Positions 47,368-56,606 of a stretch of 64,000 nucleotides of DNA are shown here, piece by piece. A model generated the notes under the pieces. It was not told the origin of the DNA. It saw only the letters and a list, made by a program, of their open reading frames with translations, and did not search any database. This stretch comes from Brenneria izadpanahii (GTDB lineage Bacteria; Pseudomonadota; Gammaproteobacteria; Enterobacterales; Enterobacteriaceae), in contig NZ_CP050854.1 of the NCBI RefSeq assembly GCF_017569925.1, forward strand, positions 3,596,001 to 3,660,000, written 5' to 3'. The number at the start of each line of letters is the position of its first letter. Positions within the stretch are counted from its first letter, which is position 1. The position numbers were made by a program, and so were the translations under genes.

Positions 47368-47392
47368 CCGTTATAAAGTATGTAGCATCAGA

Positions 47393-47432
47393 CACGCTAC
47401 CGCCCTTGGCTTGTAGCTACCAATGCACTATC
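47393..47432 (-). promoter_or_regulatory. JUMPstart element with ops (RfaH recruitment site)
   Basis: The reverse strand reads AGTGCATTGGTAGCT, ACAAGCCA, then AGGGCGGTAGCGTG. The ops core GGCGGTAGCGT is at 47394-47404. It lies 26 nt upstream of the wecA-like start. In known loci ops pauses RNA polymerase so RfaH can bind and suppress termination over long polysaccharide operons. Confidence 0.95.
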
Positions 47433-48084
47433 AAAATACGGAACACCGTTCTATAGACTCAAACTTTGAAATCGATAGCCGCACAGCTTATGCACGGCGA
47501 TTTTATTTTTATTGAAGAGGTAAACATCGAGTAACAAAACGTTACCAATACACACTATCTTTTTGTTGAAAAGACGACCTCTGTTGCAAAACTAAATTTT
47601 GCGTTCTAATAGTATTGACTACTAATGCAGGAGCACAAGGAGAAGATGTTCTAAGCGGTTCTTTTCAGAAAAAGACTACGTTTATCCATAACGATCCCAT
47701 CTCCATTGGAATAAAAAACCGACTTAAGGGATAAAGACGATATCTTTTGATAAAGATTTATGAAAGATAACGAGCTATACATCGTAAAACCATGCTGATA
47801 ATGGCGACATATTCTATTCACCGTTTACCGACACTTCAAATGTTACATGCCGTAATATAGCGAGAAAGCTAAAAAATGCGTGCGCATGCTTTTTTTTCAA
47901 TCAATTCTGATGATTGTGCGCCAGCATAATGCCGAAAAACGTCAGTAATGCCGAGTCAAATCATCAGCCTGAACACAATCGCGTTGATTACCCACGATAA
48001 AATACCCTCACAAGTTCTGGTTCATCCGCGTTTGCCCTGATACGCTATCAGCCGTGGTATTCAATTAAAGGTGAAATAATCAGT
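47433..48084. other. Long control region between the polysaccharide operon and yegH
   Basis: About 650 bp with no gene, between divergent transcription units. It holds the operon promoter and a long leader ending in JUMPstart. AAAAAATGCGTGC..GCATGCTTTTTTTT at about 47873-47900 is a possible weak terminator. Confidence 0.5.
47609..47638 (-). promoter_or_regulatory. Candidate promoter of the polysaccharide operon
   Basis: TTGTGC (47633-47638), 18-nt spacer, TACTAT (47609-47614) on the reverse strand, about 180 nt before JUMPstart. Immediately upstream TTAGAACATCTTCT (about 47642-47655) is a partial match to an RcsAB box. Both calls are weak. Confidence 0.35.
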
Positions 48085-49671
48085 ATGGAGTGGATCGTTG
48101 ATCCAACAATATGGGCCGGTCTGGCAACGCTGGTAGTGCTGGAACTGGTGCTGGGGATAGATAATCTCGTTTTCATTGCCATTCTGGCTGAAAAATTACC
48201 AAAAGAAAAAAGAGATAAAGCTCGCGTTGTTGGTTTGTTATTGGCGCTGGTGATGCGCCTAATTTTATTGTCGTCGATTTCCTGGCTCGTCTCCCTGACT
48301 ACTCACCTTTTCGCATTGCTTGGCCATTCATTCAGCGCACGAGACGTCATTATGCTGATTGGCGGCGTGTTCCTGCTATTTAAAGCGACAATGGAACTCA
48401 ACGAACGGCTAGAGGGGAAGGATCAGGAGCAGCATACGCAGCGTAAAGCCGCGCGTTTCTGGCCCGTTGTTGCGCAAATCGTTGTTCTGGATGCTATTTT
48501 CTCACTCGATTCCGTTATCACCGCCGTCGGTATGACGGAACATTTATTGGTGATGATGGCTGCGGTGACGATTGCGATTTTCCTGATGCTGTTAGCCAGC
48601 AAGCCGCTGACCCGCTTCGTCAGCGAGCATCCAACCATTGTTATTCTGTGCCTGAGTTTCTTGCTGATGATCGGTTTCAGCCTGGTTGCGGATGCGTTTG
48701 GCTATCATATTCCCAAGGGCTATCTCTATGCCGCTATCGGCTTCTCGGTTGTTATTGAGATGTTCAACCAGGTATCCATGTTTAACCGCCGGCGCTTTCT
48801 TTCTTCGTCCGTTCCTTTGCGCCAGCGTACTGCCGAGGTAGTACTGCGTATTCTGCGGGGAGAGCACGAAGACGCCGAACTGGATAACCAGACGTCATCC
48901 ATGATTGCGGACAATGCCCACACCGGGCAGGAAGTTTTCAATCTGCAGGAACGCCGCATGATAGAGCGCGTTCTCGGCATGTCGCAACGTACCATCAGCA
49001 GCATTATGACATCCCGCCATGATATCGATCCCGTCGAGCTAAATACCTCTCAGGAGGAATTGGCGCAGATTTTGAAAAACAATCAGCACACTCGTCTGGT
49101 CATCATCGACAGCGAAAAATCGGATGAGATTCTGGGGGTCGTCAATGTCACGGAATTATTACAACAACAGCTGAATCACGATCCCTTTGACCTGCATGTT
49201 CTGATCCGTCAGCCTCTGATATTTCCCGAACAGCTCTCTCTATTGCTGGCGCTGGAACAATTCCGGGAAGCGCGCACCCACTTTGCCTTTGTCGTTGATG
49301 AATTTGGTTCGGTTGAAGGCGTTGTCACCTTGAGCGATGTGATGGAAACCATCGCCGGCAATCTGCCATTGGCCGGGGAAGAAATTGATGCGCGCCACGA
49401 TATTCAGCAAAACCCGGACGGCAGTTGGACGGCAAACGGCTACCTTCCTTTGGAAGATCTGACCATGTACGTTCCGATCAAGCTGGATGAAAAGCGGGAA
49501 TACTATACGCTGGCAGGATTGCTGATGGAGCACTCGCAGCGGATCCCCGAAGCTGGAGATACATTGTCTATCGATGGCTACACCTTCACCATTCTAACGG
49601 TGGAAAGCCATCGTATCGTGAAGGTGCTAATCACCCAGGATGCCGATGCGCAATCAGATTTTGAGGTGTGA
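48085..49671 (+). CDS. yegH: YegH: TerC-family membrane protein with CBS and CorC/HlyC domains
   Basis: 528 residues. The N-terminal TerC domain (about 1-230) has the [19 protein letters not shown] and [19 protein letters not shown] acidic motifs thought to bind metal. Two CBS motifs (about 300-430) follow, and a C-terminal CorC/transporter-associated domain ([19 protein letters not shown]). It matches E. coli YegH, which also lies beside wza. Function is uncertain, likely metal-ion homeostasis. Divergent from the polysaccharide operon. Confidence 0.93.
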   Translation: MEWIVDPTIWAGLATLVVLELVLGIDNLVFIAILAEKLPKEKRDKARVVGLLLALVMRLILLSSISWLVSLTTHLFALLGHSFSARDVIMLIGGVFLLFKATMELNERLEGKDQEQHTQRKAARFWPVVAQIVVLDAIFSLDSVITAVGMTEHLLVMMAAVTIAIFLMLLASKPLTRFVSEHPTIVILCLSFLLMIGFSLVADAFGYHIPKGYLYAAIGFSVVIEMFNQVSMFNRRRFLSSSVPLRQRTAEVVLRILRGEHEDAELDNQTSSMIADNAHTGQEVFNLQERRMIERVLGMSQRTISSIMTSRHDIDPVELNTSQEELAQILKNNQHTRLVIIDSEKSDEILGVVNVTELLQQQLNHDPFDLHVLIRQPLIFPEQLSLLLALEQFREARTHFAFVVDEFGSVEGVVTLSDVMETIAGNLPLAGEEIDARHDIQQNPDGSWTANGYLPLEDLTMYVPIKLDEKREYYTLAGLLMEHSQRIPEAGDTLSIDGYTFTILTVESHRIVKVLITQDADAQSDFEV

Positions 49672-49703
49672 TCATGTTGCTGGCAAGCTGAGACTTCCAA
49701 TAC

Positions 49704-49729
49704 CAATGTTGCCGATATAGGCAACATTG
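49704..49729 (+). terminator. Hairpin downstream of yegH
   Basis: CAATGTTGCC - GATATA - GGCAACATTG, a 10-bp perfect stem 33 bp after the yegH stop. No U-tract, so a weak or Rho-assisted terminator. Confidence 0.45.
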
Positions 49730-49837
49730 TCATCAAGATCGAGAATGGCCTGATATCTCTCCGCCAGTCAGGCATCCCGCCGCGCCGTATCCTTAATTGT
49801 GGGAACGACGAGGAGCAGACGTCATTCCCATTCACCA

Positions 49838-50932
49838 TCACTCCCCTGCCTTGGCAAGCCTCACCTGTGAATTCACATCAAACAATTGCATTCGTGCGGT
49901 ATCAATACTGATCCACACTCGATCCCCCGGTTTAGCGCCCGACCTCACCATGCTGTAGATACTCAGACGTTCATCACCGAAAGTACCGTGAATCAATTCG
50001 CTCAAACCGGTCGGCTCAATCAATGTGACGTCCAATGGTACGGCGTCAGGCGCATCCTGAGTCGTTAACTCGATGGCCTCCGGGCGCACGCCGTAAATTA
50101 CCGGACGACCACTTTGCAACCCGCTGATGGCGGGATCGACGGGCAAAGAATGCTGAGGATCAATACGCACCACCGGGCGGCCGTCGCCGAGCTCCAGCGT
50201 ACCGTTGATAAAATTCATCGCCGGCGCGCCAATAAAGCTGGCGACGAATTTATTGGCCGGGGTATCGTACAGCTCCAGCGGCGTGCCTACCTGTTGGATC
50301 ACGCCGTGATTGAGCACCACAATGCGGTCCGCCAGCGTCATTGCCTCCACCTGATCGTGGGTGACGTATACAATAGTGTTACCCATCCGCTGATGCAGGC
50401 TTTTAATTTCAATACGCATTTGACCACGCAACTGCGCATCAAGATTCGACAATGGCTCATCAAACAGAAAAACCTGCGGTTCACGCACGATCGCCCGCCC
50501 CATGGCTACCCTCTGGCGTTGCCCGCCGGAAAGCTCTTTCGGCCGCCGCTGTAGCAACGCCGTCAGCCCGAGGATATCTGCGGCTTTATTCACCGCGGCA
50601 TCAATTTCGGCTTTTGGCCGCTTTTGTACCTCAAGACTGAAACCCATGTTGCGTGCGACGGTCATATGCGGATATAACGCATAGCTCTGGAACACCATTG
50701 AGATATCGCGATCTTTCGGCGCAACCTGGTTCATCAGCCGGTTACCGATATGAATATCGCCCGCCGTCGCCAGTTCCAGCCCGGCGATCGTGCGTAGCAA
50801 GGTAGATTTGCCGCAGCCTGACGGCCCGACCAGCACCACAAATTCACCGTCTTTGATGGTTAAATTAATGTGTCGGAGCACTTCTACATTCTCATAACGT
50901 TTTTGAAGATTGGAAATCGTAATCTGAGCCAT
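49838..50932 (-). CDS. ABC transporter ATP-binding protein, UgpC/MalK-like (CUT1)
   Basis: 364 residues. Walker [10 protein letters not shown] near residue 37, signature [14 protein letters not shown], Walker [13 protein letters not shown], switch [14 protein letters not shown]-terminal regulatory/TOBE domain (about 235-364) is typical of sugar importers. Last gene of a six-gene leftward operon. MalK-like ATPases can serve several transporters, but here a full set is present. Confidence 0.92.
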   Translation of the reverse strand: MAQITISNLQKRYENVEVLRHINLTIKDGEFVVLVGPSGCGKSTLLRTIAGLELATAGDIHIGNRLMNQVAPKDRDISMVFQSYALYPHMTVARNMGFSLEVQKRPKAEIDAAVNKAADILGLTALLQRRPKELSGGQRQRVAMGRAIVREPQVFLFDEPLSNLDAQLRGQMRIEIKSLHQRMGNTIVYVTHDQVEAMTLADRIVVLNHGVIQQVGTPLELYDTPANKFVASFIGAPAMNFINGTLELGDGRPVVRIDPQHSLPVDPAISGLQSGRPVIYGVRPEAIELTTQDAPDAVPLDVTLIEPTGLSELIHGTFGDERLSIYSMVRSGAKPGDRVWISIDTARMQLFDVNSQVRLAKAGE

Positions 50933-50936
50933 AAAA

Positions 50937-51764
50937 TTATCCTTTTACCGCGCCGGCAGTCAGCCCCTGAACCAGGTAACGCTGAATAAATGCAAAGAAC
51001 AGACAGGCCGGAATCAAAGCCAGTACCGCGGCCGCCATCATGTCACCCCAGGAAACCGCAAATTTAGAGACAAAGCTGAGCAACCCGACCGGGAAGGTCA
51101 TCACCTCATTTTTGTTAATCAGCATCAGCGAGAACAACAATTCGCTCCACGCCGCCGTAAACACAAACCCCAGCGTAGCGGCCATGCCCGGCAGCGTGAG
51201 CGGGATAATCACTTTGCGTAACGCCATAAATCGGCTGCACCCTTCCAGCATCGCGGACTCTTCCAAATCTTTCGGAATACTGTCGAAAAATGACTGCATC
51301 AGGAAGGTCGCGAACGGCACGTTAAATGCGGTGTAAATCAGAATCAGCCCAAGCAGACTGTTGGTCAGGCCGAGCGGCGCCATCACTTTGTAGATAGGCG
51401 CGAGTATCATCACCAGCGGGAACATCTGAGTGAACAGCAGCAACGCCGCCATCACCGTTTTGCCGCGGAAACTGAAACGGGAGAAGGCAAAACCGGCGCC
51501 CGCCGCGATCAACGTGGAAAGAAACGCGGTACCAAACGACACGATCAAACTGTTGGAAAAGTAGATCGGAAATTGGCTTTCGGTAAAAACCCGCAAAAAA
51601 TGACTCAGCGTCAGCTCGCTGGGCCACATACGCACGCCCTCGCTGTACAGCAGCTTGTCCGGCGTGAAGGAAATCTTTATCAACCAATATATTGGAAACA
51701 AGGAAAATAACAGGTAACACAGGATCCCAAGCCGGTGTCCGCCCTTGCGGAATAAAACATTCAT
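50937..51764 (-). CDS. ABC sugar-type transporter permease, MalG/UgpE-like
   Basis: 275 residues, six predicted membrane helices, EAA motif [34 protein letters not shown] precedes the ATG. It pairs with the MalF/UgpA-like permease 10 bp upstream. Confidence 0.92.
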   Translation of the reverse strand: MNVLFRKGGHRLGILCYLLFSLFPIYWLIKISFTPDKLLYSEGVRMWPSELTLSHFLRVFTESQFPIYFSNSLIVSFGTAFLSTLIAAGAGFAFSRFSFRGKTVMAALLLFTQMFPLVMILAPIYKVMAPLGLTNSLLGLILIYTAFNVPFATFLMQSFFDSIPKDLEESAMLEGCSRFMALRKVIIPLTLPGMAATLGFVFTAAWSELLFSLMLINKNEVMTFPVGLLSFVSKFAVSWGDMMAAAVLALIPACLFFAFIQRYLVQGLTAGAVKG

Positions 51765-51774
51765 TGGTATCTCC

Positions 51775-52698
51775 TTATTTCAATAACTGATGGCGAATGC
51801 GCAACAACACCAACGCATATAACGTCATCAGGACCAGCAGAAATACGGCGATCGCCGAGGCATAGCCGAAATCAAGCTTGCGGTAAGCCGTCGTGAAGAT
51901 AAGGCTGGATAAAATCGACGTTGAGTTCGCCGGGCCGCCATCGGTCATGACCACAATCAGATCGGCAAAATTGGCAATCCAAATGGTTCTCAGCATCACG
52001 GTTATGGCGATCATCGGCGCCAGAAAAGGCAACGTTACTTTGCAAAACTGTTGCCAGCCCGTCGCGCCATCCATGGCCGCCGCTTCATACAAATCTTTCG
52101 GAATCGACTGCAAAGCGGCCAATAAGGTAATGGCGAAAAAGGGAATACCGAACCAAACGTTTGCCAGCACCGGACCGAACAATGCCAGTTGCGGATCGGA
52201 CAATATGTTGTAAGGTTCAGAAATAACGTGCAGCGCCGCCAACCAGTGAGGCAAAACGCCGATCACCGGATTTAACAGCCAGGCCCAGGTCAATCCAGAA
52301 AGGAAAGCGGGCACAGCCCACGGCAGGAACACCAATGCCTGCACCCAGCGGCGGCCGGGAAACTCACGATTCAACAACAGCGCCAATCCCAGCCCCAGCG
52401 TGAATTGCAATACCAGTGAGAGCAGCGTCCAGTTAACCGTATGACGTAATGCGGCGTAAAAGCGCCGATCGTCGAACATCGTGCGAAAATTATCCAGCCC
52501 TACCCAACCGCTATCGAAGGGATTAAGTAACTGGATATTCTGAAAAGCATAAGAAATACCAATTACCATCGGCACAAAGATAAACAATCCAATCAGCACC
52601 ATCGTCGGGCTGAGATAAAGCCAAGGTTCCAGCAGCGCCTTCAAGCGGGAAAAGCGTGGCGCGGCAGTCGTGTCTGGCGATGAAGTATCCAACATCAT
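51775..52698 (-). CDS. ABC sugar-type transporter permease, MalF/UgpA-like
   Basis: 307 residues, six predicted helices after a short cytoplasmic N-terminus, EAA motif DLYEAAAMDGATGWQQFCKVTLPFLAP. GGAG lies 7 nt before the ATG at 52698; a second ATG follows directly. The downstream permease begins 10 bp after its stop. Confidence 0.92.
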   Translation of the reverse strand: MMLDTSSPDTTAAPRFSRLKALLEPWLYLSPTMVLIGLFIFVPMVIGISYAFQNIQLLNPFDSGWVGLDNFRTMFDDRRFYAALRHTVNWTLLSLVLQFTLGLGLALLLNREFPGRRWVQALVFLPWAVPAFLSGLTWAWLLNPVIGVLPHWLAALHVISEPYNILSDPQLALFGPVLANVWFGIPFFAITLLAALQSIPKDLYEAAAMDGATGWQQFCKVTLPFLAPMIAITVMLRTIWIANFADLIVVMTDGGPANSTSILSSLIFTTAYRKLDFGYASAIAVFLLVLMTLYALVLLRIRHQLLK

Positions 52699-52760
52699 GA
52701 CGCGTCTCCATCAAAGCGAATCAAATTCTCCGGCCGTATCAGCCGGAGAATAGCGGCGGT

Positions 52761-54044
52761 TTACTTTTGCGTTGCCAGCCAGGATTTCTGTTCTTTGGTC
52801 AGATATTTGGCCCAGTCTTGCACCATACTTTCGGTATCGTTCTGGCCCAGTAACGTTTCCTGTGAGGAGTCTTTGACAATCACCGAATTGAAATACCCCC
52901 AGCCTTTCAGATGCGTCGGCATCGTCAGCGGGATGTAATCAGGACTATTCAGTTCAGCAAACCAGCCGGAAAATTGCGGCGAGTGATAATACGGATCCTG
53001 CTCCGAGCCCTTATAGATCGGCAGCGTTCCGACGAATTTCGACCAGGCGAGGTTGTTTTCTCTATTGCTGATAAACGAAATCAGATCCCATGCCTGGTCC
53101 TGATTGCTGCTTTTTTTGAAAATCGACCAGCCGGTATAGCCGATGGTGGGATAGGCTTTACCGCTCGGCCCCAACGGCATCGGAGCAACGGAAAAGCTGT
53201 CTGCATCCATACTGTTTTTGATAGCGATTAATGCATCGGGATCCTGATCCAGCATGGCGCATTTTCCTGAATAGAAGCCGGATACAATTTCATTGAAGCC
53301 CCAGTTAACGCTATCTTTCGGCGCATAACCGTTCTTATACATATCAACCAGAAATTGTGCGCCTTTTATCGCGCCGGGTTGAGTCAGCGTGCTATTGCCG
53401 TCTTTGTCAAAGAACTCAGGAGATCCGTTCATCGCGGTCATAAACATCAGCCAGGCATTGGTGCCGCCGACGCCGCCGCGCATACAGTAGCCGCTGACCC
53501 CGTTGCCCAGCGCGGTGATTTTCTTCGCGTAGGCCATAAACTCATCCATGGTTTTGGGTGGTTCGCTCAAGCCGGCCTGCTGAAACAACTTTTTATTCCA
53601 GAACATGGCCCGCAGATAAAAGCCATAAGGCACCATGGTCGCATTACCGCCGGCGGCCCGCGCCATCATCAGCGTTTTATCGGTCAAATCCGCCGTGTTG
53701 CTCCAGCTTTTCAAACGTGGTTCAAGATCGGCAAGCATGCCATTATTGGCATACAGTCCTTGCCAGGTATCCGGCATTTCCACGACATCCGGGTATTGTC
53801 CGCTTTGGATCATCGTGCCAAGCTTTTCGAATGCTTGTCCCCACGGCAGGGATATCACATCAATTTCAACATCCGGATGTTGAGTTTTGTAATCCGTTAA
53901 CATTTTTTGCAGCATTTCAGTACGCGCCGGGCTGGTGATCACTTCCACCAGCGTCAGTTTAGTCGCGGCGAAACCGGCGCAGGAAAACAGGCTGACGCTG
54001 AGGGCCAGCGTACTGAGCAATGTATGACGTTTAGAATGTCGCAT
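52761..54044 (-). CDS. ABC transporter substrate-binding protein (CUT1, UgpB/MalE-like)
   Basis: 427 residues from MRHSKRHTLLSTLALSVSLF with a signal peptide ending near GFA. The body has ARTEMLQKMLTDYKTQHPDVEIDVISLPWGQ, YPDVVEMPDTWQGLYANN and VPYGFYLRAMFWNKKLF, as in family-1 solute-binding proteins for oligosaccharides and glycerol-phosphate-like ligands. The 12-codon longer frame is rejected because the signal peptide would be disrupted. The ligand is unknown; the associated PLP lyase suggests an amino or sulfur-containing compound (inference). Confidence 0.9.
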   Translation of the reverse strand: MRHSKRHTLLSTLALSVSLFSCAGFAATKLTLVEVITSPARTEMLQKMLTDYKTQHPDVEIDVISLPWGQAFEKLGTMIQSGQYPDVVEMPDTWQGLYANNGMLADLEPRLKSWSNTADLTDKTLMMARAAGGNATMVPYGFYLRAMFWNKKLFQQAGLSEPPKTMDEFMAYAKKITALGNGVSGYCMRGGVGGTNAWLMFMTAMNGSPEFFDKDGNSTLTQPGAIKGAQFLVDMYKNGYAPKDSVNWGFNEIVSGFYSGKCAMLDQDPDALIAIKNSMDADSFSVAPMPLGPSGKAYPTIGYTGWSIFKKSSNQDQAWDLISFISNRENNLAWSKFVGTLPIYKGSEQDPYYHSPQFSGWFAELNSPDYIPLTMPTHLKGWGYFNSVIVKDSSQETLLGQNDTESMVQDWAKYLTKEQKSWLATQK

Positions 54045-54106
54045 TATATTGATTCTCCACGTAGCTAAAGGTCGATGCACAAGAACAGTCGTTGGTTGGC
54101 GCGCAT

Positions 54107-55288
54107 TCAGGCGCAGGCGCTTTCAATCGCGTTTTTCAGGTCACGCCATAAATCGTCAATATCTTCCAGGCCGATTGAGATACGGATAACGCGTGGCGAT
54201 ACGCCAAAATCAATCGCGGAGTTAAATTCGCCAGACTGATTCAGCACGGAAATCGCCGGCATCACCAGGCTTTCAAAACCTCCCCAGCTAACGCCCATCC
54301 GGAACAGCGTCAATGCGTTGCAGAAAGCGGGAATATCCACTTCTTCGCTCAGTTCAAAAGAGAACAACCCGCTGTAGCCGGTCAGCGTTGAGGTCGGTAA
54401 TGGGTTGAGACCGGGATGATTAACCTGGGTAACGCGTGAGTAACCGTCCAAACGACGGGCCAATTCCAGCGCGCTGCTATGATGCTGGCGCATGCGCAGC
54501 GGCAATGTGCGCAAGCCGCGCAGCAGCAACCATGCTTCATTGGCCGATAGCTTGCCGCCGAGGAACGGACTGATAGCGCGGGTAATGGCGCCGATGCGTT
54601 CTTTGCTGGAGATGACCAGCCCGGCCACCACATCGCTGTGTCCGCTGATGTATTTTGAAGCGGAGTGGATCACCAGATCGATGCCCGCTGATAACGGCTT
54701 CTGAAAAACAGGCGATGCCCAACTGTTGTCAATCATGGTCACGACGCCATATTTTTTCGCCAGCTTGGCGATGGCCGGTAAATTTTGCTCCCCCATCACC
54801 CAACTGTTCGGACTTTCCAGATACAGCAGCCTGGCGCCCTGTATCGCCTGTTCCAGCGCATCCAGCGAACCGCCATCAACAAATTGCGATTCAATATGGA
54901 AGCGATGGCAGAAGCCGCGCAGAAATCGGTAGGTATCAGGATAAACATGGTTGACGCACACCACTTTATCGCCCGGCCCCACGACGCTGAGGATGGCGTT
55001 GCTGATCGCGGCCATGCCGCTGCTGAATGCCAGGCAGGCTTCGCCGCCTTCCAACTCAGCCACTTTTTTCTGCAACTCCACCACCGTCGGGTTATCGACG
55101 CGGGAATAGAGCGCGTGATCGCTATCGCCGCGAAAACGAGCAATCATGCTGTCATAATCAGCGAAACTAAATAAAGATGACTGATAAATCGGCGGCGAGA
55201 TTGCGCCGTGCTCATGATGACCATCGTGAACTAAACGGGTGCTTTCACTGAGTTCATTAGGTAATGGTTGCCCTTTATCTTGCTGCAT
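54107..55288 (-). CDS. Cys/Met-metabolism PLP-dependent lyase (cystathionine beta/gamma-lyase family)
   Basis: 393 residues of the gamma-family fold-type I PLP enzymes. Substrate region YSRVDNPTVVELQKKVAELEGGE, then SSGMAAISNAIL. IDNSWASPVFQKPL is followed by the PLP lysine in SASKYISGHSD. LRGLRTLPLRMRQH and GVSWGGFESL also match. Family members split C-S bonds of cystathionine or related amino acids. Linkage to a CUT1 transporter and a GntR regulator points to catabolism of one imported compound rather than core methionine synthesis. The start has AAGGAAG upstream and lies within the end of the gntR gene (14-bp overlap). Confidence 0.88.
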   Translation of the reverse strand: MQQDKGQPLPNELSESTRLVHDGHHEHGAISPPIYQSSLFSFADYDSMIARFRGDSDHALYSRVDNPTVVELQKKVAELEGGEACLAFSSGMAAISNAILSVVGPGDKVVCVNHVYPDTYRFLRGFCHRFHIESQFVDGGSLDALEQAIQGARLLYLESPNSWVMGEQNLPAIAKLAKKYGVVTMIDNSWASPVFQKPLSAGIDLVIHSASKYISGHSDVVAGLVISSKERIGAITRAISPFLGGKLSANEAWLLLRGLRTLPLRMRQHHSSALELARRLDGYSRVTQVNHPGLNPLPTSTLTGYSGLFSFELSEEVDIPAFCNALTLFRMGVSWGGFESLVMPAISVLNQSGEFNSAIDFGVSPRVIRISIGLEDIDDLWRDLKNAIESACA

Positions 55289-55988
55289 TGATCACTTCCT
55301 TCATGTCATGTTCGGTGATGTTAAGAATTTCATTATTTAATCGGCGCGCCGCCTCAGGTTCACGGCGGGCGATAGCTTCAAATAAGGTGCGATGCAGAGG
55401 GAAAGAGTCGCTAAACAGCGCCTGTTCAGGCGGTGATTCAAAGAAGGCGTGCAGTAAGTCATAAATACCCTCCACCATCTGTAATAACAGCGGATTACGC
55501 GCCGCATGATAGATGGCCGCATGGAACTCCCAGTCTTCCGCCCCGGCCGATCCGACATCCATATGTACCTTTTCCATCACCTCGAGTTTTTGTTCGATAA
55601 GACGCAAGTCGCCTTCCGTAGCGCGAACCGCGGCCAATGCGGAGGCTTCACATTCAATGATCCGACGGACTTCCAAGGCATGCAGCATCGTCTCGGAATC
55701 ATTTTTAAAACGCAGAGATAGAAAGCTGTCGTTCGCCGCGACTTCCGATTGCAGAAATGTTCCGCTGCCTTTTTTGCGCACAATAATGCCCAGCGCTTCC
55801 CAGCGTTTCAGCGCCTCACGCACGGTATTACGACTGACTGCCAACCCTTCGGCCAATACGCGTTCCGGCGGTAGTTTCTCCCCGACGCGAGTACCAGACT
55901 GCGCGACATAACGCGTCAGTGCGTCAAGCACCATCGTGTCGCTCTGCTGGCGCGCTATCGGATGCAGTAAATTCAAATCGTTGTGCAT
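55275..55988 (-). CDS. GntR/FadR-family transcriptional regulator
   Basis: 237 residues from MHNDLNLLHPIARQQ. A winged HTH (GEKLPPERVLAEGLAVSRNTVREALKRWEALGIIVRKKGSGTFL, about residues 35-75, abridged) is followed by an FCD-type all-helical ligand domain with RRIIECEASALAA, DWEFHAAIYHAARNPLL and HRTLFEAIARREPEAAR. The metal/ligand residues (His pair and Glu) are visible. The ATG at 55988 has GAGGA 5 nt upstream; a TTG four codons earlier is less likely. First gene of the lyase-transporter operon, so autoregulation and effector-controlled induction are likely. Confidence 0.88.
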   Translation of the reverse strand: MHNDLNLLHPIARQQSDTMVLDALTRYVAQSGTRVGEKLPPERVLAEGLAVSRNTVREALKRWEALGIIVRKKGSGTFLQSEVAANDSFLSLRFKNDSETMLHALEVRRIIECEASALAAVRATEGDLRLIEQKLEVMEKVHMDVGSAGAEDWEFHAAIYHAARNPLLLQMVEGIYDLLHAFFESPPEQALFSDSFPLHRTLFEAIARREPEAARRLNNEILNITEHDMKEVINAAR

Positions 55989-56014
55989 TCCCGTCCTCAA
56001 ATGGATCTTTTGAA

Positions 56015-56074
56015 TTGGTCCAACAACTCAACTTATTCGTCACAATGCAATATATTTGCCAACTAATTAATTGG
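56015..56074 (-). promoter_or_regulatory. Candidate GntR operators in the promoter of the lyase-transporter operon
   Basis: Two inverted repeats lie upstream of gntR: TTGGTCCAA (56015-56023) and CCAACTAATTAATTGG (56059-56074). Both carry TTGG/CCAA half-sites. A possible -35 TTGGCA lies between them on the reverse strand. Their position fits operator sites of the adjacent regulator. Confidence 0.5.
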
Positions 56075-56136
56075 ATGATTTATAAGTAGATTTTGTGTTT
56101 TTTGATTATTTGGGATTATCAGGAGAGATCTTCAGC

Positions 56137-56426
56137 GTGCAGAGAGAACGCCTGTTGTGCAAAGAATGCCCCCTGTTGACGCAAAAAATGCAGGACGAAA
56201 TACAGCAGGCGGGGACGCTGGCCGTTGACGGGAATCACGCGGCTCATTGAGTAGCGGCAATACTCGCGCAGTGCAGAATCTCGCCCAGGTGTTAATGGAA
56301 AAACGGCCTCAGCATCGGGAGGAAATTATGGCCATCGCATCGCAACTGGAACAGATCGGTTTTAAAAAAGGGATGCGGCAAGGAATAGAAAAAGGCATGG
56401 AAAAGGGAATCAAAACCAGCGCATAG
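56137..56426 (+). pseudogene. Short interrupted ORF ending in an Rpn/transposase_31-like tail
   Basis: One plus-strand frame runs from a GTG (AGGAG 11 nt upstream) to TAG at 56424, broken by an in-frame TGA at 56248-56250. The last part, RPQHREEIMAIASQLEQIG then FKKGMRQGIEKGMEKG, resembles the C-terminal tail of Rpn/YhgA-like recombination-promoting nucleases. The first 37 codons (RERLLCKECPLLTQKMQDEI..) are not recognised. It is flanked by a long non-coding stretch, so probably a mobile-gene relic. Confidence 0.45.
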
Positions 56427-56500
56427 AAATGACGCCATTGCATTGCAGCGCGCGAAACTAACGGCCTCGGCGTTTGCATAAAAATGTGACTAAGAGACAG

Positions 56501-56526
56501 CCCTCGCCAGGGGAAGGAGCTAACCC
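56501..56526. repeat. Dispersed repeat copy (CAGGGG..GCTAACCC type)
   Basis: CCCTCGCCAGGGGAAGGAGC then TAACCC. It shares CAGGGG-AGG-GCTAACCC with the hairpin at 63549-63584. Confidence 0.45.
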
Positions 56527-56606
56527 AAAAACGTTGGATTACGCCTTCCCGAGCGAAAGCAGAATATGCCCTATTAAAGATACGGGGATAGTTTGTAAAA
56601 CAGCGG

